Shown: positions 17,517-25,243, counted from the first letter of the stretch. The stretch is 35,687 nucleotides of DNA from JARRON01 sp037383845 (GCA_037383845.1 JARRON010000018.1:1-35687); one strand, 5' to 3'. Numbers and translations are program-made. The notes: a model not told the origin generated them from the sequence alone.

Positions 17517-18956
17517 TCAGCGCATGAACAGGGCGTGGACGAGCTTCTGGACCCAGCGCCCGTACGGCGGATACAGCACCCGGGCGGTATTGAACCTGGG
17601 CCGGCTGAAGACCGCCTTCTGGTGGGAGAAGGTCAGGAATCCCTCGTGGCCGTGGTAGTGACCGATCCCGGACTCTCCGATGCCGCCGAAGGGCAGCTCC
17701 TCGGCGATGAAATGACTCACGGCATCGTTGACACAGACGCCGCCGGAATGGGTCTGGGCCAGCACCTGCTCCCGCCGCGTGGCGTTCATGTCGAAGATAT
17801 TCAGCGCCAGGGGTCGCGGCCGGGAGTTGATGAAGTCGATCGCTTCCTGGAGATGGTTGTAGGGCACGATGGGGAGGATGGGCCCGAAGATCTCCTCCTG
17901 CATGAGCCGCATGTCCGTGCTGACGTTGGTCACCACATACAGGGGGAGCTTGCGGCTGCCGGCCTCGGTGTCGTGCCCGCCGGGGTTGATCTCCCGCAGG
18001 TCCGCCCCCTTGCTCCGTGCGTCCGCCAGGTAGGCCCGGAGCCGGTCGTGGTGGCGGGCGTTGATGACCGACGTGTAGTCCCGGTTGCGGAGCATCTCCG
18101 GGTACATCCGGGTGACCGCAGCGCCCAGGGCGTCCACGAAATCGTCCACCCGTGCACGGGGACAGAGAACGTAGTCCGGCGCCACGCAGGTCTGCCCCGC
18201 GTTGGCCAGCTTGCCGAAAGCGATCCGCTCCGCGGCCATGTCCAGCGCCACGTCGTCGGAAATCAGGGTCGGGGACTTCCCTCCCAGCTCAAGGGTCACC
18301 GGGGTCAGATTGGCGGCGGCCTCGCGCATGACTCGCCGGCCGATCTCCGTGCCGCCGGTGAACAGCAGGTGGTTGAAGGGCAGCCGCGTGAATTCCGCGG
18401 CTACCTCGGCCTCGCCTTCCACCACGGCCACATGGCGCTCGTCGAACACCTCCGCCAGCATGTGGCGAACCAGCTCCGCCGTGCGCGGCGTGGCCTCGGA
18501 CATCTTGATCATGACCCGGTTGCCCGCCGCGAGGGCGAATACCAGCGGGCCCAGGGAGAGGGCCAGGGGATAGTTCCAGGGCGCGATGATGCCCACCACG
18601 CCCAGGGGCTGGTAGTACACCTTCGCCGTGGTGCTCGCCATCAGCAGCCCGGCCCTTCGCCGGGCGGGCTTCATCCACTTGCGCACCCGCTTCCTGCAGT
18701 AGTTGGCGTGGTGAACCGTGGCCAGTATCTCAAGCAGGGTGTCCCCCGAAGCCCGGCTGCCGAAATCGGCCGCCGCCGCCGTGACGAAACGCTCCTGGTT
18801 CGCGATCAGCGCCTCCTTGAGCCGCTTCAGGTCATCCCGCCGCCGCCCGGCATCGGGCATGGGTGCGGTGCGGAAGGCGGCCTGCTGCTCCGTAAAGAGC
18901 CTCCGCATCCGTGCGATTTCCTGTTTTTCGGCGATGGCAGTCGGCTCGCTGGCCAT
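17517..18956 (-). CDS. Coniferyl-aldehyde-dehydrogenase-like ALDH
   Basis: This 479-aa NAD(P)-dependent aldehyde dehydrogenase is of the class-3/CalB type. The catalytic base is E223 (LELGGKSPT) and the nucleophile C257 (NAGQTCVAPDYVL). The cofactor-site stretches GIIAPWNYPLALSL and FTGGTEIGRRV and the C-terminal ELPFGGIGESGIGHYHGHEGFLTFSH are all clear. CalB-type enzymes oxidise coniferyl aldehyde, but related ones act on medium- and long-chain aldehydes, so the substrate is open. ATG 18956 is favoured by GGAG nine bases upstream; an in-frame ATG at 18986 adds ten residues. It is the first gene of the minus-strand group with the GGDEF and ABC genes. Confidence 0.92.
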   Translation of the reverse strand: MASEPTAIAEKQEIARMRRLFTEQQAAFRTAPMPDAGRRRDDLKRLKEALIANQERFVTAAAADFGSRASGDTLLEILATVHHANYCRKRVRKWMKPARRRAGLLMASTTAKVYYQPLGVVGIIAPWNYPLALSLGPLVFALAAGNRVMIKMSEATPRTAELVRHMLAEVFDERHVAVVEGEAEVAAEFTRLPFNHLLFTGGTEIGRRVMREAAANLTPVTLELGGKSPTLISDDVALDMAAERIAFGKLANAGQTCVAPDYVLCPRARVDDFVDALGAAVTRMYPEMLRNRDYTSVINARHHDRLRAYLADARSKGADLREINPGGHDTEAGSRKLPLYVVTNVSTDMRLMQEEIFGPILPIVPYNHLQEAIDFINSRPRPLALNIFDMNATRREQVLAQTHSGGVCVNDAVSHFIAEELPFGGIGESGIGHYHGHEGFLTFSHQKAVFSRPRFNTARVLYPPYGRWVQKLVHALFMR

Positions 18957-19060
18957 GGGAAAATGCTCCGCGTGAATCCAGCCCATGAATGTAACCCGCC
19001 ACGCGGCACCGGCGCCATGCGCCCTGCCTGCAAGGCATCTCGCGGGCGGCGCCCCGGCCC

Positions 19061-19240
19061 GTGATCGAGGAGGTCGGCTACCTGTGCCCTCACTGTGGCG
19101 AGCCCGTGACGGCGCTGGTGGACCTGAGCCTGCCCTCCCAGGACTATATCGAGGACTGTGAGGTGTGCTGCCGGCCGATCCGGCTCCGGGTGGACGTGGA
19201 GGACGGCCACGCCCGGCTCACCGCGGAGGCGGAGACGTGA
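19061..19240 (+). CDS. CPXCG-motif cysteine-rich small protein (zinc ribbon)
   Basis: This 59-aa protein has C9-P-H-C12-G and C33-E-V-C36-C37-R-P. It matches the small CPXCG-motif family (YIEDCEVCCRPI is the family hallmark) and should bind zinc through four cysteines. The family has no established function. It starts at GTG 19061 with no strong ribosome site. Its stop overlaps the start of the next gene as GTGA (19237-19240), so the two are translationally coupled. It is divergent from the aldehyde dehydrogenase, with a gap of about 100 bp. Confidence 0.88.
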   Translation: MIEEVGYLCPHCGEPVTALVDLSLPSQDYIEDCEVCCRPIRLRVDVEDGHARLTAEAET

Positions 19241-20013
19241 GCCTGCTGAAATTCCTGCGCATTTTCGCCCTGTTCCTGGTGCTCGTGGTGGTGGCCGGCG
19301 TCAACTACCAGAACGCCGTGGAGACCACGGACTGGGACTCGCCGCTGCGCGTGGCCGTCTACCCGGTGAACGCCGACGGCAGTCCGGACACCGCGCGCTT
19401 CATCGAGGGCCTGACCGCGGGCCATTACGAGGACGTGGAGGTCTTCTTCACCCGGGAGGGCCGGCGCTACGACGTCGGCCTTGAGCGGCCGGTGGACCTG
19501 TGGCTCGGCGAGCTCGTCGCCGCCGTGCCCCCGCCGCCTCCGGCGGACCGGGGTCCGCTGAGGGTGGCCGCCTGGAGCCTGCGTCTGCGACTGTGGACCT
19601 GGTGGACGCTTCGGGACCAGCCCGGCCCGCCGCCCCAGGTCCGGGTTTTCGCCCTGTTCCACGATCCGGAAACCAGCCGGAGCGTGCCGGACTCCCTGGG
19701 ACTGCGCAAGGGTCTCATCGGCGTTGCCCACGGCTTCGCCGCCCCCAGGCTGGCCGGCACCAACGCGCTGGTGCTTGCCCACGAGCTGCTGCACACGCTG
19801 GGCGCCACGGACAAGTACGATCCCGCCACCAGCCGACCCCTCTGGCCCGAGGGCTATGCCGAACCGGACGCCGAGCCGCTCCACCCCCAGCGGCGGGCGG
19901 AAATCATGGCGGGCCGCCTGCCGGTGTCCGAGAACGAGGCAGTGCTGCCGGCGGGGCTGGCGGTGACCACCGTGGGCCCGGCCACGGCCCGGGAGATCGG
20001 CTGGGCTCGCTAG
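19237..20013 (+). CDS. Putative membrane-anchored metzincin-type zinc peptidase
   Basis: This 258-aa protein has an N-terminal hydrophobic helix (residues 4-22, LKFLRIFALFLVLVVVAGV), so the rest is probably periplasmic. I do not recognise a named family. It carries H182-E-L-L-H186-T-L-G189-A-T-D192, an exact HExxHxxGxxD zinc site, the metzincin pattern with Asp as third ligand known from snapalysin. A candidate Met-turn follows at M224 (AEIMAGR). Upstream is a strand segment (VRVFALFHDPE) of the kind that precedes the active-site helix. Peptidase activity is inferred from the motif. The GTG start overlaps the stop of the zinc-ribbon gene. Its stop shares CTAG with that of the convergent PhzF gene. 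Confidence 0.75.
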   Translation: MSLLKFLRIFALFLVLVVVAGVNYQNAVETTDWDSPLRVAVYPVNADGSPDTARFIEGLTAGHYEDVEVFFTREGRRYDVGLERPVDLWLGELVAAVPPPPPADRGPLRVAAWSLRLRLWTWWTLRDQPGPPPQVRVFALFHDPETSRSVPDSLGLRKGLIGVAHGFAAPRLAGTNALVLAHELLHTLGATDKYDPATSRPLWPEGYAEPDAEPLHPQRRAEIMAGRLPVSENEAVLPAGLAVTTVGPATAREIGWAR

Positions 20014-20795
20014 TCAGCGTCCAGGCGAAAGCTGCCCTCGATGACGAGCCGGGTCCGCCCCGCGATGCGCACCCGGTCCCCGCTGACGGTGCAGACCAGC
20101 CATCCGCCGCGCACGGACAGCTGGCGGGCCTCCAGGCGAGGCCGGCCCAGCCGAGCCGCCCAGTACGGCGCCAGCATGCAGTGGGCCGAGCCGGTCACGG
20201 GGTCCTCGGCAACCCCGGCCCTCGGCGCGAAGAAGCGGGATACGAAATCCTCGCCAACGCCGGGCGCGGTGGCGATGACGCCCAGAGCCGGCACGCGACT
20301 GACCGCGGCGGGGTCGGGCGCCAGCGCCGCCACGGCCTCCCGGGAGTCATAGACCGCCATGAAATACTTCCCGGCGTAGGCCTCCGACGGGACCGCGCCG
20401 AGGGCCTGCGCCGCGACGGCCGGCTCCGCTGGCGCCCGTTCCCAGGCGGGGAAGTCCAGCTCCAGCAGGTCGTGCGACCTGGCCACCCCCAGCGGCCCGG
20501 ACAAGGACTCGAACGTCACGCCCTCCCGGTCGGGTTCCAGGTGGTCAAGCACCACGGCTCCGGCGGCCAGGGTCGCGTGACCGCAAAGCGCCACCTCGCA
20601 GGCTGGCGTGAACCACCGGATGCGCCAGCCCTCGGGGTCCTGCCGCAGGAATGCAGTCTCCGACAGGTTGTTCTCGGCAGCGACGGCCTGGAGCCGGGCG
20701 TCCTCCACCTCGCCGGGAAGGACGCAAACCGCTGCGGGGTTACCGGTGAACGGCCCCTCGACGAATGCGTCCAGCTGGAAGAACGGCAGTTTCAC
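20010..20795 (-). CDS. PhzF family protein (isomerase-like)
   Basis: This 261-aa protein has the diaminopimelate-epimerase fold. It begins KLPFFQLDAFVEGPFTGNPAAVCVL and carries SETAFL with E46 at the position of the catalytic glutamate of PhzF/YddE. CGHATLAAG and DPVTGSAHC, conserved anion-binding loops, are also present. Family members isomerise small metabolites, and most chromosomal copies, like E. coli YddE, have no known substrate. No phenazine genes are nearby. The start is GTG 20795, overlapping the stop of the IMPase gene by 4 bp (GTGA, 20795-20792), so the two are made together. It is convergent with the metzincin-like gene, with both stops in one CTAG at 20010-20013. Confidence 0.92.
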   Translation of the reverse strand: MKLPFFQLDAFVEGPFTGNPAAVCVLPGEVEDARLQAVAAENNLSETAFLRQDPEGWRIRWFTPACEVALCGHATLAAGAVVLDHLEPDREGVTFESLSGPLGVARSHDLLELDFPAWERAPAEPAVAAQALGAVPSEAYAGKYFMAVYDSREAVAALAPDPAAVSRVPALGVIATAPGVGEDFVSRFFAPRAGVAEDPVTGSAHCMLAPYWAARLGRPRLEARQLSVRGGWLVCTVSGDRVRIAGRTRLVIEGSFRLDAD

Positions 20796-21559
20796 AACCA
20801 GCGGGAGAGCACCCGGTGGAGCGGCCCGTTGGTGGCCAGTACGGAGGTGGTGTCCAGCCCGACCGGGCGGCCCTCCAGGTCCGTGAACCGGCCCCCGGCT
20901 TCCTCCACGATCAGGGACAGCGCGGCGATGTCCAGGATGTTGACGTCCGACTCCACGACGCCGTCGATCCTCCCCGTCGCCAGCAGATGGTAGTGATAAA
21001 AATCCCCGTAGCCGCGAATCCGGGCCACGCGGCGCACGATCTCTCCCCAGCCGGCCCACCGCGGCCCCGACGCCAGGGTCTTCAGGTTCCCGGCGGACAC
21101 CGCTGCTTCCTCCAGGGTGGACAGGCGGCTGACGCTGCAGGCGTGGCCGTCCAGCCAAGCGCCGCGGCCGCGCTCGGCCCACGCCACCTCGCCGAAAACC
21201 GGCGCGCTGGAGACGCCAACCACGATCTCCCCCTGGTGCATCAGCGCGACCTGGGTGGAGAAGAACGGATAGCCCCGGACGAAACTGCGGGTGCCGTCGA
21301 TGGGATCCACCAGCCACAGGTATTCCGCGTCGGCGTGGGTGGCGCCCGTCTCCTCGCCGTAGAAACCGTGATCGGGGAAAGCACTGTGGATGGCCTGGTG
21401 GATCACCTCCTCGGCCTCCACGTCGGCCCGGGTCACCGGCGTGTGGTCCGCCTTCATGGTGACTTCCATTCCGTGCTGGTAGTAGTGCCGGATTATCTCC
21501 GCCGCAGAGCGGGCGGCCTCGAGGGCAACCTGCAGAAACTTCGACCGCTCCGTGTCCAT
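20792..21559 (-). CDS. Inositol monophosphatase family phosphatase (HisN-like)
   Basis: This 255-aa Mg-dependent sugar or histidinol phosphatase has metal-site motifs GEETG (residues 68-72) and DPIDGTRSF (85-93), and the C-terminal DVNILDIAALSLIVEEAGG. DPIDGTRSFVRGYP resembles HisN-type histidinol-phosphate phosphatases more than SuhB, but motif reading cannot separate histidinol phosphate from inositol phosphate as substrate. ATG 21559 has AGGAG nine bases before it. It is divergent from the cobalamin riboswitch and coupled to phzF by a 4-bp overlap. Confidence 0.9.
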   Translation of the reverse strand: MDTERSKFLQVALEAARSAAEIIRHYYQHGMEVTMKADHTPVTRADVEAEEVIHQAIHSAFPDHGFYGEETGATHADAEYLWLVDPIDGTRSFVRGYPFFSTQVALMHQGEIVVGVSSAPVFGEVAWAERGRGAWLDGHACSVSRLSTLEEAAVSAGNLKTLASGPRWAGWGEIVRRVARIRGYGDFYHYHLLATGRIDGVVESDVNILDIAALSLIVEEAGGRFTDLEGRPVGLDTTSVLATNGPLHRVLSRWL

Positions 21560-21617
21560 TGTCCGGGGCTCCTCGCGGGGACAGGACGATTCTAGCCGAG
21601 CCCGGGGCGCCGCGATG

Positions 21618-21647
21618 TTGACACCGTCCAAGGGGGACGGCCAATAT
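21618..21647 (+). promoter_or_regulatory. Candidate promoter of the btuB riboswitch transcript
   Basis: There is a perfect -35 TTGACA (21618-21623) and, 18 bp on, CAATAT (21642-21647) as a weak -10, just upstream of the riboswitch. Between them lies an exact inverted repeat CCGTCC-AAGGG-GGACGG (21624-21640), which could be an operator or chance. Confidence 0.4.
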
Positions 21648-21652
21648 GGCAG

Positions 21653-21902
21653 ACGACCAGGTGCAACCGGCGTTGTGACGCGCCGGTTGGGGGAGACCGC
21701 AGGGTGCAGTCTCTCCCGGGAAGCCGGTGAGGCGGGCGAATCCCGCAATTCCGGCGCTGCCCCCGCAACGGTGATCGAGTCAGGCGGCGTCATTCCCGTT
21801 CACGGGAAAGCCACTGCGTCAGAAAGACGTGGGAAGGCGACGCTACCGGGTCCCCGAACCCGCTCGTCAGCCCGGAGACCGGCCTGGAACGTTACCGGTC
21901 GT
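21653..21902 (+). promoter_or_regulatory. Cobalamin (B12) riboswitch
   Basis: The aptamer core is clear. GGGAAGCCGGTGA (from 21718) is followed by the hairpin GCGGG-CGAAT-CCCGC, then CCGGCGCTGCCCCCGCAACG with GTGA (to 21774). Next come AAAGCCACTG (21807-21816), TGGGAAGGCG (21830-21839) and the B12 box GTCAGCCCGGAGACCGGCC (21866-21884). ACGACC (21653-21658) can pair with GGTCGT (21897-21902) to close the element. It precedes btuB on the same strand. Binding adenosylcobalamin is expected to lower btuB expression. The outer limits are approximate. Confidence 0.93.
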
Positions 21903-21913
21903 GCGGCGGGCGC

Positions 21914-21936
21914 GGTCACCGGCCAGACCGGCGACC
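21914..21936 (+). promoter_or_regulatory. Possible riboswitch expression-platform hairpin
   Basis: GGTCACCGG and CCGGCGACC form a nine-position stem (one A-C mismatch) around the loop CCAGA. The following 20 bases are pyrimidine-rich but not a clear U tract. GACCGG (21926-21931) inside it could instead pair with CCGGTC (21895-21900) at the 3' edge of the aptamer. That gives mutually exclusive folds, as expected for a switch. Whether control acts on transcription or translation cannot be told by eye. Confidence 0.4.
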
Positions 21937-22010
21937 ATCCGTTTCCGCCTCCTTCCGATCCAGGGGACAAGAAGCGCATGCGGGAGTGCGTGCGCGGGGG
22001 ATGCGGAACG

Positions 22011-23837
22011 ATGAGATTTCCTGCCGGCCTGCTCGCCGCCGCGAGCCTGGCCGCGTTCGTGCCCGGGCCCGGCGCCGCGGCTGAAACTCTCGACGCGATG
22101 GTGGTCACCGCCACCCGCAGGCCCGCCCCCCTCGCGGAGACCCTCGCGCCGGTCATCGTCATCGACGAGGCCGAGATCCGGAGCAGCGTGGCGCTGGATC
22201 TTGCCGAGCTGCTCAGGTTCCACGCCGGCGTGGAGATCGCCCGCAACGGCGGCCCCGGCCAGCTCACGTCGGTGTTCCTGCGAGGTGCGGAGAGCGACCA
22301 CAGCCTGGTGATGATCGACGGCGTCAAGGTCAACCCCGGCACCGCGGGCAGCGCCGCCCTTCAGAACATTTCTCCCCGGCTGGTGGAACGCATAGAGATC
22401 GTCAAGGGACCCCGTTCGTCTCTCTACGGCTCCGAGGCCATCGGCGGCGTCATCAACATCATCACCCGGCGCGGGCCAGAGGGCCGCCACTTCTCCCTGG
22501 GCGCGGGAGCCGGCGATCACGACACCCGGGCGGCGTCCGCGGGCGGCTCCTGGCGGTCGGGCCGGGCCGGCGCCGGGGCACACTTCGCCCGTCTCAGCAC
22601 CGGCGGCTTCCCGACGTTCCGAGACAGCCAGGACGACCGCGGCTTCGACAATGACACCCTCAGCGCCTGGCTGGCCGCGCCGCTGGGGCCGGTGGACGCG
22701 GAAGTGAGCCTGTGGAGCGCCTCGGGCAATACGGAATATACCGACTTCTTTCGTGCTCCCCAGGACCAGGATTTCGACAACCAGCTGGGCAGGCTGAGGC
22801 TGGCTTACACGGCGGGCGGCTGGTCCTCGGTCCTGACCCTGTCCCGGTTCGTTGACGAAATCCGCCAGGGCCAGCTGGCGCCGGATCCGGGAGATTTCGT
22901 CCGCACCGAGCGGGACAGCCTGGACTGGCAGACGGATTTCGCCGTGGGCAGCGCCAGTATCACCGCCGGCGCCACCGTCACCCGGGAAGACACCTCCGGC
23001 CGGAGCTACGGCGCCCCCCTGGAGGCCTATCCGGGCGCCGGCCGGGCAGAGCGGGACAACGAGGCGGTCTACCTCCAGACCGGCCTTGACCTGGGGCGGC
23101 ACCAGCTGCTGGCCGCAGGCCGTCACACCGAGGACGAGGTCTTCGGCGGCATTGATACCTGGAACCTGTCCTGGGGTATGCCGATCTCCGGGACGGTGTC
23201 GCTGGCCGCCGGCGCCGGCCGGGGGTTCCGCGCCCCGAGCACAGCCGATCTTTACGCCTTCGGGGGCAACCCGGACCTGGAACCGGAGGTGTCATTCAGC
23301 TGGGACGCCATGCTGCGCTTCCGGCCCCGGGCGAACCACCTCTTCTCGGTGGGGGTGTTCCGCACCCGGATCGAAGATCTCATCGAATACGTGGATCCGG
23401 ACGGCTTCGCCGAACCGGCCCCGGGCCGCAACGAGAACGTGGGAGACGCTCGCATTCAGGGCGTGGAACTGGCCTGGCAGGGCGAGTGGGAACACTGGGA
23501 TCTGCGCGCCGAGGCGGTGTTCCAGGATCCGGAGGACGCCGACACGGGCGAGGTGCTGCTCCGACGCGCCCGCCGCACCGCCTCGATGACGGTGGACCGG
23601 CTCCTCGGCCCCCACCGCTTCGGTCTCCAGCTGCTGGCGGCCAGTGAGCGGTACGATTTCGGCGGCGCCAGGCTGGCGGGCTACGTGCTCGCCAACCTCA
23701 CCGCCAATCTGGCCCTGGGCCGGCATCTGCAGGTTCGGGCCCGGCTGGAAAACCTTCTGGACCAGGACTACGAACTGGTAGACGGCTACAACACGGCCGG
23801 CCGCGGGCTCTACGCCGGGCTGGCCTGGAACTACTGA
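22011..23837 (+). CDS. btuB: TonB-dependent vitamin B12 receptor BtuB
   Basis: This 608-aa outer-membrane receptor imports cobalamins using TonB energy. It has a signal peptide at 1-24 (RFPAGLLAAASLAAF, cleavage near GAAA|E) and a TonB box TLDAMVVTA at 26-34, like E. coli BtuB DTLVVTA. The plug domain includes VFLRGAESDHSLVMIDGVKVN and KGPRSSLYGSEAIGGVINI, and a 22-strand barrel ends in LYAGLAWNY, with a terminal aromatic for BAM insertion. The length is near that of E. coli BtuB. ATG 22011 gives a clean signal peptide; ATG 21978 would add eleven residues. The riboswitch upstream confirms the substrate. The adenosyltransferase gene starts 22 bp after its stop. Confidence 0.95.
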   Translation: MRFPAGLLAAASLAAFVPGPGAAAETLDAMVVTATRRPAPLAETLAPVIVIDEAEIRSSVALDLAELLRFHAGVEIARNGGPGQLTSVFLRGAESDHSLVMIDGVKVNPGTAGSAALQNISPRLVERIEIVKGPRSSLYGSEAIGGVINIITRRGPEGRHFSLGAGAGDHDTRAASAGGSWRSGRAGAGAHFARLSTGGFPTFRDSQDDRGFDNDTLSAWLAAPLGPVDAEVSLWSASGNTEYTDFFRAPQDQDFDNQLGRLRLAYTAGGWSSVLTLSRFVDEIRQGQLAPDPGDFVRTERDSLDWQTDFAVGSASITAGATVTREDTSGRSYGAPLEAYPGAGRAERDNEAVYLQTGLDLGRHQLLAAGRHTEDEVFGGIDTWNLSWGMPISGTVSLAAGAGRGFRAPSTADLYAFGGNPDLEPEVSFSWDAMLRFRPRANHLFSVGVFRTRIEDLIEYVDPDGFAEPAPGRNENVGDARIQGVELAWQGEWEHWDLRAEAVFQDPEDADTGEVLLRRARRTASMTVDRLLGPHRFGLQLLAASERYDFGGARLAGYVLANLTANLALGRHLQVRARLENLLDQDYELVDGYNTAGRGLYAGLAWNY

Positions 23838-23859
23838 CGCACAGGACACGGGTAAAGCC

Positions 23860-24414
23860 ATGGGACATCGACTCAGCCGCATCTATACGCGCACCGGGGA
23901 CGACGGCAGCACGGGCCTGGGAGATGGCAGCCGGGTACCCAAGGATCACGCCAGGGTCGAGGCTTACGGCACCGTGGACGAGGCCAACAGCGCCGTCGGC
24001 GTGGTGCTCGCCGCCGGCGTTCCGGACACCGTGGCCAGGTGCCTGACCGTGGTCCAGCACGAGCTGTTCGACGTGGGCGGCGAGCTGTGCGTCCCGGGCA
24101 TGACGGTGATCACGCCCGCCTACACGGACCGGCTGGAGTCGGCCCTGGACGCCTTCAACGCCGATCTGCCGCCCCTGAAGGAGTTCATTCTCCCTGGCGG
24201 CGGGCCGGCGGCGGCGGCCTGCCACCATGCCCGGACCGTGGTCCGCCGGGCGGAACGTCGCGCCTGGACCCTGAACCGGGACGAGCCGGTGAACCCGGAG
24301 GTCATGCGCTACCTGAACCGGCTGTCCGACCTGCTGTTCGTGCTTGCCCGGGTCCTGGCCCGGACCGAGCAGGGGTCGGAAGTGCTGTGGCGGAAGGGGA
24401 TCAGCGGCCGCTGA
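23860..24414 (+). CDS. Cob(I)alamin adenosyltransferase, PduO type
   Basis: This 184-aa cytosolic enzyme transfers adenosyl from ATP to cob(I)alamin, giving coenzyme B12. The family ATP motif YTRTGDDGSTGL is at residues 9-20, then VEAYGTVDEANSAVG, FILPGGGPAAAACHHARTVVRRAER and RYLNRLSDLLFVLAR, all PduO-type signatures. It follows btuB and should share the riboswitch-controlled message, joining import to activation. It ends convergently with btuF, overlapping it by 14 bp inside a perfect palindrome, so both proteins end in the same residues, ISGR. Confidence 0.95.
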   Translation: MGHRLSRIYTRTGDDGSTGLGDGSRVPKDHARVEAYGTVDEANSAVGVVLAAGVPDTVARCLTVVQHELFDVGGELCVPGMTVITPAYTDRLESALDAFNADLPPLKEFILPGGGPAAAACHHARTVVRRAERRAWTLNRDEPVNPEVMRYLNRLSDLLFVLARVLARTEQGSEVLWRKGISGR

Positions 24415-24417
24415 TCC
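24398..24417. repeat. 20-bp perfect palindrome spanning two convergent stops
   Basis: GGATCAGCGGCCGCTGATCC reads identically on both strands. It covers the ends of the adenosyltransferase gene (stop 24412-24414) and btuF (stop 24403-24401). Transcripts in either direction could form a ten-pair self-complement, but there is no loop and no U tract, so it is not a standard terminator. Confidence 0.9.
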
Positions 24418-25243
24418 TGGCCCGGGCGCTGTCCAGGTGCCCGCAGACAGCCCGCGCACCCTCCAGCAGGCGCGGCGAAGGCCGGGAAACCAGGTCGCCG
24501 TCCACCCGGAAGAGGTTGCCGTGGCGAACCGCCGCCAGGCCTTTCCAGGCGTGCCAGCGCGCCAGGCCCTCCCCGGCACCGGCGGCGGCGAGGATCACCT
24601 GGGGATCGCGGGCCACCACGGCTTCCACGTCCACGACGGCGGCCAGCGATTCCAGGTCAGCGAAGATGTTGCGCCCGCCGCACAGCTCGAGGATCCGGGT
24701 GATCACCTGGTCACCGCCGACGGTGTAAAGCGGATCGGCGCTGATCTGGTAGAACACCCGAACCCGTTCACGGCCCTCCCGGGCCCTTGCCAGGGCACCC
24801 AGTCCGGCGAGGAACTCATCGGCGGCGGCCTGCGCGATGGCATCGCGGCCGGTCCACCGGCCGATGGCCCTCAGGTGGTCGGCCACGTCTTCCAGGCCGC
24901 CGCTGGCCAGCGCTTCCACCCGGAACCCCCGGCCCCGGAGCCGTTCGATCACGGCCGGCGGCGTTCCTCCCGACCAGGCCAGCACCAGGTCCGGCGCCAG
25001 GGCGGCAACCCGCTCGTCGTCGATGGAGAAGGCATCGCCCACCCGCGGCAGCGCCCGCACCGGCGGCGGATAGTCGCTCCAGGCCACGGCACCCACCAGC
25101 AGGTCACCTGCGCCGGCCGCCCAGGCCAGCTCCGCCAGGTGAGGGGCCAGGGCCACCACGCGGGTGGCGGGTGCTGCCGCAGCGGACCCACCGGCGCCCA
25201 AGGCCACCAGCAGACCGGCCATCAGGCAGGCGAGTCCCCTCAT
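24401..25243 (-). CDS. btuF: Periplasmic cobalamin-binding protein BtuF
   Basis: This 280-aa class III binding protein delivers B12 from BtuB to an inner-membrane BtuCD importer. It has a signal peptide at 1-23 (MRGLACLMAGLLVALGAGGS, AAAA|PATR). VVALAPHLAELAWAAGAGD, VAWSDYPPPVRALPRVGD, ALAPDLVLAWSGG, and later LELCGGRNIFADL and PRLLEGARAVC, closely follow E. coli BtuF. The ATG overlaps the ampE stop as ATGA (25243-25240), so btuF belongs to the ampD-ampE run and not to the riboswitch-controlled message. No btuC or btuD is in the window. Confidence 0.9.
   Translation of the reverse strand: MRGLACLMAGLLVALGAGGSAAAAPATRVVALAPHLAELAWAAGAGDLLVGAVAWSDYPPPVRALPRVGDAFSIDDERVAALAPDLVLAWSGGTPPAVIERLRGRGFRVEALASGGLEDVADHLRAIGRWTGRDAIAQAAADEFLAGLGALARAREGRERVRVFYQISADPLYTVGGDQVITRILELCGGRNIFADLESLAAVVDVEAVVARDPQVILAAAGAGEGLARWHAWKGLAAVRHGNLFRVDGDLVSRPSPRLLEGARAVCGHLDSARARISGR

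Noticed and set aside
20010..21559. Phenazine biosynthesis locus suggested by the PhzF-like protein
   Set aside because: No other phz genes (phzA-G) are present. PhzF-family members are common stand-alone proteins, and this one is paired with a phosphatase gene.
21914..21936. Calling the hairpin after the riboswitch a firm intrinsic terminator
   Set aside because: There is no U tract after it, only mixed pyrimidines, so it is kept as a low-confidence expression platform.
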